The notes below the pieces were generated by a model, which saw only the letters and a list, made by a program, of their open reading frames with translations, did not search any database and had not been told where the DNA came from. A stretch of 64,000 bases of DNA from Spiribacter vilamensis (GTDB lineage Bacteria; Pseudomonadota; Gammaproteobacteria; Nitrococcales; Nitrococcaceae), in NCBI RefSeq assembly GCF_004217415.1, contig NZ_SHLI01000001.1:248001-312000 (forward strand), read 5' to 3'. Every line of letters begins with the position of its first letter. The first letter of the stretch is position 1. Made by a program: the position numbers and the translations under genes. Shown piece by piece: positions 41,805 through 59,883 of this stretch.

Positions 41805-42263
41805 ATGCCCAATACGATGCGATCGCTGCTGCGAGACGGCAGCGGCAGCCTTCAGGCGCTCGGTCCCGACGGCTCGGTCGCTGACGCCGTGGCGCTGATG
41901 AACCGTCGTAATATCGGTGCGGTACTGGTGATGACACCGGACGAGGCCTTGCTGGGGATCTTTACCGAGCGCGATGTGCTGCGGCGTGTACTCGGCCAGC
42001 GGCTCGATCCGGCGGAGACGCCGCTGGAATCGGTTATGACCCGTGAGGTGTTCTGGATCGCCCCTGCGGCGACCACGGACCAGGCGCTTGCCCTGGTCGC
42101 GCAGCGCAATGTCCGGCACCTGCCGGTGATGGATGACCAGCGCGTGCTGGGCATGATCTCGGTGCGGGATCTGAGCGCCGCCGTGGTCCGCGAGCGGGAC
42201 ATGGAAGTCGCGGCCCTGACCAGCTATCTGCACGGTAGTTATGGCGGCCATGTCGGCGGCTGA
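41805..42263 (+). CDS. CBS-domain pair protein
   Basis: A 152-residue protein made of two CBS motifs: VADAVALMNRRNIGAVLVM..LLGIFTERDVLRRVLG (about 25-65) and TTDQALALVAQRNVRHLPVMDDQRVLGMISVRDL (about 90-125). Such stand-alone CBS pairs bind adenosine nucleotides and regulate partner enzymes. Partner unknown. It overlaps hslR by 23 bp. Confidence 0.87.
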   Translation: MPNTMRSLLRDGSGSLQALGPDGSVADAVALMNRRNIGAVLVMTPDEALLGIFTERDVLRRVLGQRLDPAETPLESVMTREVFWIAPAATTDQALALVAQRNVRHLPVMDDQRVLGMISVRDLSAAVVRERDMEVAALTSYLHGSYGGHVGG

Positions 42264-42645
42264 TTCGGTTCGCCTCGATCGCTGGTTGTGGGCGGCGCGT
42301 TTCTTCAAGACCCGTCGCCAGGCCGTTGACGCGATCAAGGGGGGCAAGGTCGATGTCGACGGGGTCCGGGCCAAGCCGGCCCGCGCCGTCCGGATTGGCC
42401 AGCGGCTCGTGATTCGCAAGGGGCCGCAGACGTTCGAGGTCCACATCGATGGCCTCGCCGAGCAGCGCGGTCCGGCCACCGAGGCGCAGGCGCTCTACAC
42501 CGAGACTCCGGATAGCATCAGTGCGCGGGAGCGTCAGCGTGAAGAGCTGCGTGCCGCCTCGGCGGCGCAGCCGCGACCGGATCACCGTCCCGATCGCCGC
42601 GACCGTCAGCGCCTGGCCGACTTCAAGCGGGGCGACCGCGACTGA
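42241..42645 (+). CDS. hslR: Heat-shock protein 15, S4-domain RNA-binding protein HslR
   Basis: A 134-residue basic protein. The S4 domain (VRLDRWLWAARFFKTRRQAVDAI..GGKVDVDGVRAKPA, about 10-55) is the HslR signature. It binds free 50S subunits carrying nascent tRNA and helps recycle stalled ribosomes. The C-terminus is Arg/Asp-rich. ATG 42241 or 42250 (both in frame) lies inside the CBS gene. Confidence 0.9.
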   Translation: MAAMSAADSVRLDRWLWAARFFKTRRQAVDAIKGGKVDVDGVRAKPARAVRIGQRLVIRKGPQTFEVHIDGLAEQRGPATEAQALYTETPDSISARERQREELRAASAAQPRPDHRPDRRDRQRLADFKRGDRD

Positions 42646-42651
42646 CCGGCC

Positions 42652-48064
<5,413 letters not shown>

Positions 48065-48072
<8 letters not shown>

Positions 48073-50088
48073 GGTGGATCCTCGGGCTTTGGGCAATGAG
48101 GTGGCGCAGTCGGGCAATGGCCTCGCGGCGGCCGGACATCCCGGCCGCTCGCGCCATCGCGGCGGTATCGAGTGGCCGCTCCACAGCGGCCGCAATCAGG
48201 GCCCGGTCGCGCTGCGACTCCTGGACGCTGGCGGTGGCCTGCCGCGCCCAGCGTGACAGCGCGGCGTGACTGTCCAGCAGCGGTCGGTATCCGCTGGCGA
48301 AGGCCTCGAGGTCCGCTTCATCGATAGCATCGCATTCATGGTCACCGAGCGGATCCGGTCGAAGGCGGCTCCGCATGAAGACGGACAGACCGCGCAGGCT
48401 ATGGTTCAGCTGATCCGGCAAGTGGCGCGCAAAGCGCCGCTCGGCTGCGGCCTCCAGCGCTTCGCCGGCGGCGTTCAGTGCGCTTAGTAGAATGACCGAA
48501 AACGTCCCGCTGCTCGCGTCGCGGCGGTTGCCGACTCGCACCGGTCTGAACCCGCAGGCGGTCCAGAAATCGAGAAGTTCGGTGGTCATGCCGAAGCTGG
48601 TACCGAGCCAGTCCATCCCGGCCGCCATCGCATCCCGACGCGCGGCCTCGACAAGACGCCGGCCGATACCCCGGCGTCGATAGTCGTCGTGGACGGCAAT
48701 ACGCTGGATGCGCCATCCATAATACCGTGCGGCATCGGCTATACCGGCGTGAAAGGTGAGTGATTGGGCGATGAGATGACCGCCGGGTCGTCGTCGACCC
48801 CGATGAATCGCCGCGCAGAGTTCGGCATCGATCCCGCCCTCGGCCCGCGCCGCCAGTACCCCGATGATCCGCCCGCCGTCCCGTGCGACATGGAGCCGGA
48901 CGGAGGGGTCGTCGAGTAACTGGCGCAGATCCCGCGGCCGGGTCTGGTAATGGCTCGCGACCAGCAGTCCGAAGGCAGCCCGCAGGTCGGTTTCGGAAGC
49001 GGCCAGAACCCCTGGATCGATGCGCTCAATGACTACCGCCTGCGCGCTGCCATGGGGCTCGGGCTCCACGCTCAGCAGCAGGATACGATCGATAAGGGCC
49101 TCGAGAGGATCATCACTGGCCCACCGAATCGGCTCGGCAAGATGCCGGTGCTCGAACCACCGCTCGGGGTCGGCGAGCGCTCCGGCAAGGCGCAGGATCA
49201 TGCCGCGGCCGCTGCCCTCATAGCCGTGGACGGTACCGGTCAGCACGCAATAGGGATTCTCGTCGACCAGCCGGACCACCAGCGGCAGGGGCAGGGCGGC
49301 CGCCTCGTCGACCAGCAGCAGCGACGATTCCGGCGTGACCGCCTCGGGTGCGAGAAACCGGAGGGGGCGATCACCGGCACAGGCGATCGCCGTGGCCGTC
49401 GCGGCCCGCGAGGGGGCGGCCAGTCGCGGTGTCTCGGCCAGCGCCATGGTCTGCATCGCCATGCCCAGTGCTGCGGATTTACCCCGTCCCCTGTCGGCGG
49501 TGATCAGCAGTGTCCCGGGGTCGGGTCGTCGGGACAGGGCATTGATCGCCTCGATGACCTGTCGCTGATCATGGGTGGGCTGCAACGGTGTATCCGCGAT
49601 TCGGGGGGTCGCATACGTCGGTAGCGCCTGCCCGGCGCTGGCCTCGCGGTGGACCGCCGGATCATCCGTCAGGTAATCAATCAGCCGTGCGATGAAAAAC
49701 GAGCCACCCGGATCGGGCGTGACCCCCTCGCTGAGCAGTCTGGCAAAAGCGGGGTCCGGGCACGTGGGCCAGACCGCCGCCGGGGGCGTCAGCAACAGGA
49801 GCACACCCGCTCCGTCAATGGCGCCGGCGAGCGCTCCCAGGTCATCGGGATCAAACCCGGTATGCGCATCGAGAACGCCACCGGTCAGCGTCCGTCCCAG
49901 CAACTGTCGTCCGTGGCCGGGTGGTACGGGTTGGATTGAGGATGCGAGCGACCCGTCGCGGGTATCCAGCGGCGCGCCGATCCAGCCGATAGTAGCCGCT
50001 GGCTGTTCGCCGAGGAGTTGCAGGGCACGCTCCCGGCAGGTCGCGGCGTCACCCTCGATCCACACCAGCGAACGCTGGCCGTCGGCCA

Positions 50089-50089
<1 letters not shown>
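48065..50089 (-). CDS. tmcA: tRNA(Met) cytidine acetyltransferase TmcA
   Basis: A 674-residue enzyme that makes N4-acetylcytidine at the wobble position of elongator tRNA-Met. N-terminal domain, then an RNA-helicase-like ATPase with Walker A TADRGRGKSAALG (about 200-212) and LLVDEAAALPL (Walker B); GNAT acetyltransferase with IQRIAVHDDYRRRGIGRRLVEAA (acetyl-CoA loop) and WLGTSFGMTTELLDFW; C-terminal tail domain. ATG 50089 overlaps the ABC exporter stop (a GTG just upstream is possible). The end overlaps the uvrA start by 8 bp, so the three genes are co-transcribed. Confidence 0.93.
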
Positions 50090-51933
<1,844 letters not shown>

Positions 51934-51979
51934 CCGGCCAGTTTAACGCATGCGGCAGGGTGCAGGCGGCACCGCGCGG

Positions 51980-53815
51980 TCAGCGATGAGAGGGGTCGGG
52001 TAGTGCCGCGAGCGTGTCGAGGAAGGCCTCGCCGTAACGCTCTAGCTTGCGGGCGCCGACGCCCGGCAGTGCCGCGAACTCCTCGAGACTGGTGGGCTGC
52101 TGCTCGACCATGGCCAGCAGAGTGGCGTCATGGAAGATGACGTAGGGCGGAACACCCTCGGTCTCGGCGAGCCGGCGTCGCTGGGCCCGCAGCGCCGCCC
52201 AGGTATCCGGGGCCATGGCCACATCGGCGGCGGCCACCCGCGAGCGTGGCTCGGGACGACGCACCGGGAGGTCTTCGCGCAGCGACAGTCCACGCTCGCC
52301 ACGCAGCAGCGGCCGGCAGGCGTCATTGAGGCGCAGCCCGCCATGTCCTTCCGGATCGGGCTCGAGATAGCCATGAGCGAGAAGCTGACGGGCCACCGAC
52401 TGCCAGGTGGCGCGGGGCAGATCCGTGCCGATGCCGAAAGTGCTCAGCCGGTTGTGACCGCGCTGGCGTATCCGTTCGTTGTCCTGTCCCAGCAGGACGT
52501 CGATTACGTGCGTGGCGCCGAACCGCTGCCCCGTTCGATAGACACAGGACAGCAGGCGTCGCGCCGGATCGGCGGCATCCCAGGTGCGCGGTGGCGTCTG
52601 ACAGTTGTCGCAGTTGCCGCAGGGGCCCGCGTAGGACTCGCCGAAATGCGCGAGCAGGGTAGGGCGGCGGCACCCGCTGGTCTCGCAGAAACCCAGTAAC
52701 GCCTCGAGGCGCTGCTGCTCGCGGCGCTTGTGGCCCTCGCCGGCCTGCGACTCCGCCCCCATCTGCCGAATCCGGTAGATATCCTGCAGGCCGTAAACCA
52801 GCCAGGCCTCGGCCGGCAGTCCGTCACGGCCGGCGCGACCGGTTTCCTGGTAGTAGGCCTCGAGGGTCTTGGGCAGGTCGAGATGCGCTACAAAGCGGAC
52901 GTCGGGTTTGTCGATACCCATGCCGAAGGCGACGGTGGCCACCATCACCAGTCCCTCTTCGCGGATGAAGCGGGCCTGGTGGTGGGCGCGGAGCGTCGGT
53001 TCCAGGCCTGCGTGGTAGGCCAGTGCCGGGACGCCCCGGGTATTCAGCCAGTCGGCGATCTGCTCGGTGGCGCGGCGTGACATGCAGTAGACGATCCCCG
53101 ATTCGCCGGCATGACGGTCGCGGATGAACTGCAGCAGCTGATCCCGGGGTCGCTCCTTGAGGCCGACCTCATAGCGGATATTGGGTCGATCGAAGCTGGA
53201 GACGAACGACGCGGCGTCGCCCGGAAGCAGGCGATCGCGGATCTCCTCGCGGGTGCGCTGGTCGGCGGTAGCGGTGAGGGCGATCCGGGGTACGCCGGGG
53301 AATCGCTCGGCAATGACGCCCAGCTGCAGATACTCGGGGCGGAAATCATGCCCCCACTGGGAAACGCAGTGTGCTTCATCGATGGCGAACAGCGCGACGT
53401 TGACGGTCGCCAGGCGCTGCATCAGGTCGCTGTTGAGCAGGCGTTCCGGAGCGATGTACAGCAGATCGATATCGCCGGTGTGCAGGGCACGCTCGGTTTC
53501 CGCCCGTTCTTCGGGTGGCAGGCTGGAGTTGAGGGCGGCGGCCCGCACGCCCTGCTGTTTCAGGGCGGTGACCTGATCGGTCATCAGGGCGATTAAAGGC
53601 GATATGACCACGGCGACACCGGTGCGGAGCAGCGCCGGGATCTGGTAGCAGAGCGACTTGCCGCCACCGGTCGGCATCAGCACGAGGGCGTCGCCGCCGC
53701 CGACTACGTGCTCGATGATCTCGGCCTGACGGCCGCGGAAATGCGAATAACCGAAGACCGCCTCGAGAACACGGCTGGCGGAGCTGGCGGGTTTGCTGGA
53801 TATCGCGTCGTGCAT
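51980..53815 (-). CDS. recQ: ATP-dependent DNA helicase RecQ
   Basis: A 611-residue 3'-5' helicase. Walker [16 protein letters not shown] (about residue 47), [18 protein letters not shown] (DEAH), [31 protein letters not shown]; RecQ-Ct zinc site [19 protein letters not shown] (about 385-410), winged helix, and a C-terminal HRDC domain ending at YGEAFLDTL. Length is the E. coli type. ATG 53815 gives the standard N-terminus; the open frame upstream is not conserved. It lies 64 bp downstream of dnaE2, so it may be read from the SOS operon. Confidence 0.94.
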   Translation of the reverse strand: MHDAISSKPASSASRVLEAVFGYSHFRGRQAEIIEHVVGGGDALVLMPTGGGKSLCYQIPALLRTGVAVVISPLIALMTDQVTALKQQGVRAAALNSSLPPEERAETERALHTGDIDLLYIAPERLLNSDLMQRLATVNVALFAIDEAHCVSQWGHDFRPEYLQLGVIAERFPGVPRIALTATADQRTREEIRDRLLPGDAASFVSSFDRPNIRYEVGLKERPRDQLLQFIRDRHAGESGIVYCMSRRATEQIADWLNTRGVPALAYHAGLEPTLRAHHQARFIREEGLVMVATVAFGMGIDKPDVRFVAHLDLPKTLEAYYQETGRAGRDGLPAEAWLVYGLQDIYRIRQMGAESQAGEGHKRREQQRLEALLGFCETSGCRRPTLLAHFGESYAGPCGNCDNCQTPPRTWDAADPARRLLSCVYRTGQRFGATHVIDVLLGQDNERIRQRGHNRLSTFGIGTDLPRATWQSVARQLLAHGYLEPDPEGHGGLRLNDACRPLLRGERGLSLREDLPVRRPEPRSRVAAADVAMAPDTWAALRAQRRRLAETEGVPPYVIFHDATLLAMVEQQPTSLEEFAALPGVGARKLERYGEAFLDTLAALPDPSHR

Positions 53816-53879
53816 GCGTTGAATCAGTGGGCGCCCGTTGGACAGAGGCTGCCATCTTATCGCCGCAACGCGGAGGACG

Positions 53880-56800
53880 TCAGTGGAAATCCCGTGATCG
53901 GGTCTGCAGTTCGCCCAGTAGATCGCTGTGGTCCTCCAGCCGACCGGCGACAAGATGCTGGACATCGCCACGCTGTTCCCAGATACCGACCACGCCCAGA
54001 AGCCGGGCGCTGACCACCAGGGAGCGCTGCCGGCGGGCGAGATCCTTCCAGACGACCACGTTGATGCTGCCCGTCTCGTCCTCCAGCGTCAGAAAGACGA
54101 CGCCACCTGCCGCCCCCGGACGCTGGCGGTTAATGACAAGACCCGCCCCGCGGGCAATCCGCCGGTGGCCACTCTGCGCCAGTTCCGTGGCCGGTCGGTA
54201 GCCGCGCTGTCGCAGTCGCGCCCGTAACAGCGCCAGGGGGTGGCGCCCCAGGCTCAAGCCCAGACTCCGGTAGTCACCGATCAGGTCCTCGGCCTCCGAG
54301 GGGGCGGGGAGGTCCGGTGCAGTCTCTGTCGTCGATACCGGCTCGAGGAGCGGGCCGCGCGCTTCAATGCCAAGGACCTGCCACCAGGCCTGGCGCCGAT
54401 GCCCGCCGATGCCTGCCAGCGCACCCGCATCCCCCAGTGCCCGCAGGTTCCGGCGATCCAGTTTGGCGCGACGGGCAAGATCGGTGACATCGGTGAACGG
54501 GCCATCGCGCTCGCGGCTCTGGCACAGGCGTTGCGCCGGCTGGACGCCAAGCCCATGGATCAGTCGCATCCCCAGGCGCAGGGTAGGGTGCGCCGACGGA
54601 TCGCGATCGTGCTCGAGGGTGCAGTCCCAGTCGCTGAAGCGGACATCCACCCCTTCGACGTCGACGCCATGGGCACGTGCATCGCGGACCAGCTGAGCCG
54701 GCGCGTAAAACCCCATGGGCTGGCTATTGAGCAACGCGCAGACGAACACCGCCGGGTAATGGCGCTTGATCCATGCGGAGACATAGACGAGCAGCGCAAA
54801 ACTCGCGGCATGGGATTCGGGGAAGCCGTAATCGCCGAAACCGCAGATCTGCTCGAAAAGGCGTTCGGCGAATTCCGGCGCATAGCCGCGGGCACGCATG
54901 CCGTCGAGCAGCCGCTCGCGGAACGATCCCAGTCCGCCGCGCTTTTTCCAGGCGGCCATGGCGCGCCGTAGCGAATCCGCCTCGCCCGGGCTGAACCCCG
55001 CCGCGACAATGGCGAGCTGCATGACCTGCTCCTGGAAGATCGGCACCCCCAGGGTGCGCTCGAGCACACCACGGACGGCCTCGCCGGGGTAGTCGACGGC
55101 CTCCTGTCCGTCGCGGCGGCGCAGGTAGGGATGCACCATATCGCCCTGGATGGGACCGGGGCGGACGATGGATATCTCGATGACCAGATCGTAGAAGCAG
55201 CGCGGTCGAAGGCGCGGGAGCATGGCCATCTGGGCCCTCGACTCGACCTGGAATACGCCGACCGTGTCGGCCTGATCGAGCATGTCGTAGACGGCCGGAT
55301 CCTCGGCAGGGATGTCGGCCAGCCCCAGGCATCGTCCGTGATGGCGTTCGATGAGCTCGAGACTCCGCCGCACGGCACTGAGCATGCCCAGTGCCAGGCA
55401 GTCGACTTTGAGCAGGCCCAGGGTCTCGAGATCGTCCTTGTCCCATTGAATGATGCTGCGCCCGGCCATCGCTGCATTCTCGGTGGGAACGAGTTCACTT
55501 AGCGGCCCCTGGCTGATCACGAATCCGCCGACATGCTGGGACAGGTGGCGGGGAAATCCCACCAGCGCCTGAACCAGCGTGAGGAGGCGGTGGATCATCG
55601 GGTTGTCGGGATCGAAGCCCGCTTCCCGGAGCCGGTCATCGTCGATGGTCTGGCCGTCCCACCACTGCAGCGTTCCGGTCAGGCGGTCGATCTGATCGCT
55701 GTCGAGTCCCAGCGCTTTGCCGATATCGCGTACCGCGCTTCGGGGTCGGTAGCAGATCACGGTTGCGGCGAGGGCGGCGCGATGCCGGCCGTATTTGCGA
55801 TAGATGTACTGAATGACCTCTTCGCGTCGGTCGTGCTCGAAGTCGACGTCGATATCCGGTGGCTCATTGCGCTCGCGGGAGATGAAACGCTCGAAGAGCA
55901 GCCGCGAGCGGGAGGGGTCGACCGCGGTGATGCCCAGGCAATAACAGACGCTGGAGTTGGCCGCCGAGCCGCGCCCCTGGCAGAGGATGCCCTGGCGGCG
56001 GGCGAATTCGACAATATCGTCGACGGTCAGGAAGAACGGCTCGTAGGCGAGCTCACGGATCAGTTCCAGTTCATGCTCGATGGATGCTCGAACCCGCTCG
56101 GGAATGCCCTCGGGCCATCGCCGGCGGGCACCGGCATCCACCCGCTCGCGCAGCCAGCTGGCGGGCGTATGGCCCGCCGGGACCAGCTCTTCGGGATATT
56201 CATAACGAAGCTCGTCGAGGCGGAAAACGCAGCGCTCGGCAATGCGGATGCTCTCGGTGATCATTGCCTCGGGGTAATCGCGGGCGATATGCCGTCTCGG
56301 TCGCAGATGGCGCTCGCCATTCGCCATCACGGCATTGCCCAGCTCGCCGAGTTTCCGCCCGTGGCGAATGGCGGTCAGGGTGTCCTGCAGTGCCCGTCGC
56401 CCACGGCGGTGCATGACGATGCCGCCGCTCGCCACCGCCGGCAGTTGCTGGTCGTGGGCCAGGCGCTGACAGTGCCGGAGCCGTTCCGCGTCAAGACCAT
56501 CGCGGCGGACGGCCGTGGTCAGCCAGGCCCGACCCGGGAATGTGCGCTTGAGCCAGTCAGCGTCCTCGGCGGCGCTTTCCGGCCCGGTGACAAGCAGTGC
56601 CAGGCAGCCCGGCACGCCATCCTGAAGATCGGTTCGGTCGAGCCGGTAGTGGCCTTTGTCGGCCTGGCTCCGGCCGAGAGCGATCAGCGCCGACAGCCGT
56701 GCATAGGCCGAACGGTCCGGAGCCAGCAGCACGAGGTGCAGGCCATCATCAAACCGGAATTCGCTGCCGATGATGAGCTTCAGATCGTGATCCCTGGCGG

Positions 56801-56972
56801 CGGCATGGGCGCGAACCACACCGGCAAGGGAGCACTCGTCGGTCAGCGCAAGCGCCCGATAGCCGAGCGCATCGGCCTGGCGCACCAGCTCTTCGGGATG
56901 CGACGCCCCGCGCAGAAAACTGAAGTTGCTGATGCAGTGGAGCTCGGCGTAGGCCGCATCGATAACCGCCAT
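53880..56972 (-). CDS. dnaE2: Error-prone DNA polymerase III alpha DnaE2
   Basis: A 1030-residue C-family polymerase of the damage-tolerance type. N-terminal PHP domain ([40 protein letters not shown]), polymerase palm with [18 protein letters not shown] and [12 protein letters not shown] (catalytic Asp residues), [10 protein letters not shown], helix-hairpin-helix, and a C-terminal OB-fold ([17 protein letters not shown]). It lacks the beta-tail extension of replicative DnaE. With ImuA and ImuB it carries out SOS-induced lesion bypass and mutagenesis. Start 5 bp after imuB. Confidence 0.94.
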   Translation of the reverse strand: MAVIDAAYAELHCISNFSFLRGASHPEELVRQADALGYRALALTDECSLAGVVRAHAAARDHDLKLIIGSEFRFDDGLHLVLLAPDRSAYARLSALIALGRSQADKGHYRLDRTDLQDGVPGCLALLVTGPESAAEDADWLKRTFPGRAWLTTAVRRDGLDAERLRHCQRLAHDQQLPAVASGGIVMHRRGRRALQDTLTAIRHGRKLGELGNAVMANGERHLRPRRHIARDYPEAMITESIRIAERCVFRLDELRYEYPEELVPAGHTPASWLRERVDAGARRRWPEGIPERVRASIEHELELIRELAYEPFFLTVDDIVEFARRQGILCQGRGSAANSSVCYCLGITAVDPSRSRLLFERFISRERNEPPDIDVDFEHDRREEVIQYIYRKYGRHRAALAATVICYRPRSAVRDIGKALGLDSDQIDRLTGTLQWWDGQTIDDDRLREAGFDPDNPMIHRLLTLVQALVGFPRHLSQHVGGFVISQGPLSELVPTENAAMAGRSIIQWDKDDLETLGLLKVDCLALGMLSAVRRSLELIERHHGRCLGLADIPAEDPAVYDMLDQADTVGVFQVESRAQMAMLPRLRPRCFYDLVIEISIVRPGPIQGDMVHPYLRRRDGQEAVDYPGEAVRGVLERTLGVPIFQEQVMQLAIVAAGFSPGEADSLRRAMAAWKKRGGLGSFRERLLDGMRARGYAPEFAERLFEQICGFGDYGFPESHAASFALLVYVSAWIKRHYPAVFVCALLNSQPMGFYAPAQLVRDARAHGVDVEGVDVRFSDWDCTLEHDRDPSAHPTLRLGMRLIHGLGVQPAQRLCQSRERDGPFTDVTDLARRAKLDRRNLRALGDAGALAGIGGHRRQAWWQVLGIEARGPLLEPVSTTETAPDLPAPSEAEDLIGDYRSLGLSLGRHPLALLRARLRQRGYRPATELAQSGHRRIARGAGLVINRQRPGAAGGVVFLTLEDETGSINVVVWKDLARRQRSLVVSARLLGVVGIWEQRGDVQHLVAGRLEDHSDLLGELQTRSRDFH

Positions 56973-56977
56973 GAGGG

Positions 56978-58426
56978 TCAGCCGAAAATCCCGTGCAGAT
57001 ACCAGTCCCGCTGCCCCCGCCGATCGCGGAAGATCCAGATTCGCTGTCCGTTCGCGGTGCGCGCGTGGTAATAATCGCGGGTGATGTCGAGTCCATCCCA
57101 CCAGCCGGTCTCGATGCGCTCCGGGCCCGATTCCAGCACCAGCGGTGCCCCGTTGTGCTCCGGTCGGCCCCGGGGGCTTCGCAGGGGCAGCGGCTGTTCG
57201 AGCAACCAGGCAGGTCGCGCGGTCCCGGATGGCTGTGCCAGTGGCTCGACGGTCCTGCCGGGGCGTTGATAGCACCAGGCACGCTCCGGTCGATGCTCTG
57301 CCAGCGGTTTGACCATGCAGACCCGCTCTTCACCCAGGCGGCTGTCGAATGTCTCGATGAGTGTCCGCCAGTCGGCATCCGTGGTGTGCCGATCATCCCG
57401 ATCGAGCAGATCCAGTGCCTCGCTCGTGCCGTGCAGGGCGTGGAAACGTCCCGCCTGCAGGCTGACAGCGGTTACATCGGCCGTCAGCGCGATGTTGTCG
57501 AGTTGCTGATCGACCAGCCACTTCAGGTGGCCAGCGTCGCGGGTAGGTGACAGGACACCCAGCGGAAGTCGTGTAGGCGGCCTTTCGCGATGCCGGAGTA
57601 CGAATCGCAACCGCATGATACCGGTGTCGCGGTAGCGAAGATCGGTGCAGAGGCTATCGATCAGCTGCCGGAGTATCGGGCGCAGGCCATCGACGGTTGT
57701 AATTGCCTCAAGGTAATCGATCCGGCGCTCGAAGCGGTTAGGTGGCTGCCAGTTCCGACGCGGGTCGGGCCGTTCGCCGTGTGCCCGCTGGAGGGTTTCG
57801 AGCAGCGCGCGACCCAGGCGTCGTGCTACCCCGTCATCGGGAAGGGCACGAAGCGCGCCGATGGTCTCGCAGCCCAGGCCCTGAAGGGCGTCCGTAGCGC
57901 GTTGCCCCAGGGGCAGGACGTTCACTGACAGGCTGGCCAGACGTTCCGCCAGCGCCGGTCGTGCCGTCACCGGCGTGCCGTCGCCCGCCCGGGCCAGAAT
58001 CCATGCCGCCGTGGGCGTTGGCGCAATGGCCGTGTTCGCACGGTGACCCCATTGCTCGAGGCCCTCCGAGATCTGCCGTCGCAGTGGTTCGATGCCATGG
58101 AAATAGCGCAGGCTCCCCTCGATCTCCAGCAGTAATGCCATGGGCGGTTCGATGCTGACCCGCGGTGTGAACTGAACCGCCCAGGTGGCCAGCCGCTCGA
58201 GCATACGTTGCTCCCGGTCGGGATCGCGCAGCCGGTGACGGCCGTCTTCCGTAAGCGCCCGGGCGGCCGTTGGCGTCATCCCCGATCGGATGCCGAGATG
58301 CCGGGCCGGTCGGTTGCCTCCGATGACACGGCCCGCCTGGGAGACGAAAAGGGGAAATGTCTCCCCCTCGGTGTCACCGAAACACTCGACCGGCAGATTG
58401 AAGAAGTGCAGGCACAGCCAGAGCAT
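56978..58426 (-). CDS. imuB: Inactive Y-family polymerase ImuB
   Basis: A 482-residue Y-family-like protein. The N-terminus MLWLCLHFFNLPVEC lacks the first catalytic Asp, and the palm Asp-Glu pair is also absent, as expected for ImuB, which is a non-catalytic bridge between the beta clamp and DnaE2. The C-terminus has the ImuB-specific GWWDGLDITRDYYHARTANGQRIW stretch. It lies between imuA (34 bp) and dnaE2 (5 bp) in the lexA-led cassette. Confidence 0.92.
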   Translation of the reverse strand: MLWLCLHFFNLPVECFGDTEGETFPLFVSQAGRVIGGNRPARHLGIRSGMTPTAARALTEDGRHRLRDPDREQRMLERLATWAVQFTPRVSIEPPMALLLEIEGSLRYFHGIEPLRRQISEGLEQWGHRANTAIAPTPTAAWILARAGDGTPVTARPALAERLASLSVNVLPLGQRATDALQGLGCETIGALRALPDDGVARRLGRALLETLQRAHGERPDPRRNWQPPNRFERRIDYLEAITTVDGLRPILRQLIDSLCTDLRYRDTGIMRLRFVLRHRERPPTRLPLGVLSPTRDAGHLKWLVDQQLDNIALTADVTAVSLQAGRFHALHGTSEALDLLDRDDRHTTDADWRTLIETFDSRLGEERVCMVKPLAEHRPERAWCYQRPGRTVEPLAQPSGTARPAWLLEQPLPLRSPRGRPEHNGAPLVLESGPERIETGWWDGLDITRDYYHARTANGQRIWIFRDRRGQRDWYLHGIFG

Positions 58427-58460
58427 TACTGCGCATTCACCCGGTTACGAGGGCGCTGCC

Positions 58461-59135
58461 TCATTCCTCCAGGGGGAGCGGATGCTGTGGGCGTACCGGC
58501 GCGGTCGACCAGCTATCCAGTGCGACCGCGCCGGGCGGAGTGCCCCGGCATTTGAGTACACGGATGTTCAGCTGCTGACCGCTGCTCTCGCCTAGTGCGA
58601 GCCGGAGCGCCGCCGGTGAACGTTCGGTGGCGGCGGTCGAATCGCGAAACAGCATGCCCACGCTGTCGCCGGATTCAGCGGCCAGCTGGAGACGACGCAG
58701 GCTGCGGTCGTCGCAATGGCTCGGCCAGGCCATGACCGCCGCGCAGGTGCCGCTTCTCAGTGCCTGTTCGACGGACCACAGTGCCTGTGGTCCGTCGTTT
58801 GGATGGATAACCAGCAGACGTGACAGGTCGATGCCCTGAGCCGCCAGTGCGGGGGCATAGGGCACGAAAGGCGGCGCGATCATGGCGATCCAGCGGCCGC
58901 TCCGCGATAGCCGGGCAAGGGCTGGCATGACCAGCCGCAGTTCGCCGACGCCATGGGCCTCGTACAGGATCTCCGTGAGTGCACTACCGGGGAAACCACC
59001 GCCAGGCAGTGCCCGGTCCAGTGCTGCAAAGCCGCTGGGGACATGATCCCGCGCCGGAGAAGACGGACCGCGGTGCGGTGTATTGGCGCGCCAGATACCG
59101 GGCTGGTCGAGCAGCTCGTGGATGGCTTCTTTCAT
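58461..59135 (-). CDS. imuA: SOS mutagenesis protein ImuA (SulA/RecA-like)
   Basis: A 224-residue RecA-fold protein without a normal Walker A (GGGFPGSALTEI near residue 45 stands in its place). Typical lines: PSGFAALDRALPGGGFP, LVIHPNDGPQALWSVEQALRSGTCAAVMAW and PAALRLAL. ImuA binds RecA and ImuB and is needed for the DnaE2 mutasome. Second gene of the cassette, 24 bp after lexA. Confidence 0.9.
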   Translation of the reverse strand: MKEAIHELLDQPGIWRANTPHRGPSSPARDHVPSGFAALDRALPGGGFPGSALTEILYEAHGVGELRLVMPALARLSRSGRWIAMIAPPFVPYAPALAAQGIDLSRLLVIHPNDGPQALWSVEQALRSGTCAAVMAWPSHCDDRSLRRLQLAAESGDSVGMLFRDSTAATERSPAALRLALGESSGQQLNIRVLKCRGTPPGAVALDSWSTAPVRPQHPLPLEE

Positions 59136-59159
59136 GATGAACCTCCTGTGGATTCAGGC

Positions 59160-59795
59160 TTAGAGCCCGGAACGGATCACACCCACACCGATTCCCTCGA
59201 TGACCAGTTCGTCCTGGCGCAGATCGAGTTCTATGGGGGTGAATTCGGGGTTTTCCGGGAGTAACTGGACGTGATGGCCGGTCCGGGAAAAGCGCTTGAC
59301 CGTCACTTCGTCCTGAATGCGGGCGACGACGATCTGGCCGTCACGAACCTCGGTGGTGGAATGAACCGCGAGCAGGTCACCATCGAGGATGCCGGCGTCG
59401 CGCATGCTCATGCCGCGAACCCGGAGCAGATAGTCCGCGCCCGGAGAGAACAGTCCGTCACTGACCCGGTAATGATGATCGATGTGGGCTTCCGCGAGCA
59501 GCGGGCTGCCGGCGGCCACCCGACCGATGACCGGTAGCCCCTCCGCTTCTCTACCCTCGATGTCATCGCTCGAGGCCGACACCTGCTGACGTAACCGGAT
59601 GCCGCGCGAGGCACCGGGCTGGAGGGTGATGAAGCCTTTGCGGGCGAGGGCTCGAAGGTGCTGTTCAGCGGCGTTGGCCGAACGGAACCCGAGCTCTGCC
59701 GAAATCTCGTTACGTGTGGGCGGGTAGCCGGTACGCTCCAGAAAACGCTGGATAAACTGGAGGATCTGGTCCTGACGGGGAGTGAGCGCGTTCAT
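59160..59795 (-). CDS. lexA: LexA repressor
   Basis: A 211-residue SOS repressor. N-terminal winged HTH ([41 protein letters not shown]); self-cleavage site Ala95-Gly96 (VAAGSPLL); catalytic Ser130 (RGMSM) and Lys167 (TVKRFS). First gene of the operon lexA-imuA-imuB-dnaE2. A perfect CTGT-N8-ACAG box lies 29 bp upstream of the start, so it represses itself and the cassette. It may be the only LexA or a second, cassette-linked copy. Confidence 0.96.
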   Translation of the reverse strand: MNALTPRQDQILQFIQRFLERTGYPPTRNEISAELGFRSANAAEQHLRALARKGFITLQPGASRGIRLRQQVSASSDDIEGREAEGLPVIGRVAAGSPLLAEAHIDHHYRVSDGLFSPGADYLLRVRGMSMRDAGILDGDLLAVHSTTEVRDGQIVVARIQDEVTVKRFSRTGHHVQLLPENPEFTPIELDLRQDELVIEGIGVGVIRSGL

Positions 59796-59823
59796 GGTTT
59801 GCTGCCGATCAGTCTTCGATTAG

Positions 59824-59839
59824 CTGTTAATCTATACAG
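59824..59839. promoter_or_regulatory. LexA (SOS) box
   Basis: CTGTTAATCTATACAG: perfect CTGT-N8-ACAG as in E. coli SOS boxes. Located between divergent lexA and relA, 29 bp upstream of the lexA start and 45 bp from the relA start. Confidence 0.85.
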
Positions 59840-59841
59840 TA

Positions 59842-59857
59842 CTGTATGGATGTTCAA
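59842..59857. promoter_or_regulatory. Second, imperfect LexA box
   Basis: CTG-N10-CAA (CTGTATGGATGTTCAA), one base off the CTG-N10-CAG pattern, 2 bp from the perfect box. Together the two overlap a 14-bp perfect palindrome ATACAGTACTGTAT at 59834-59847. Tandem boxes are usual in front of lexA. Confidence 0.5.
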
Positions 59858-59883
59858 TACCTACAGGCGATAGAATTCTGTCC

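Noticed and set aside
55533-57071. 512-codon open frame on the plus strand
   Set aside because: Antisense to dnaE2, whose motifs cover the whole region.
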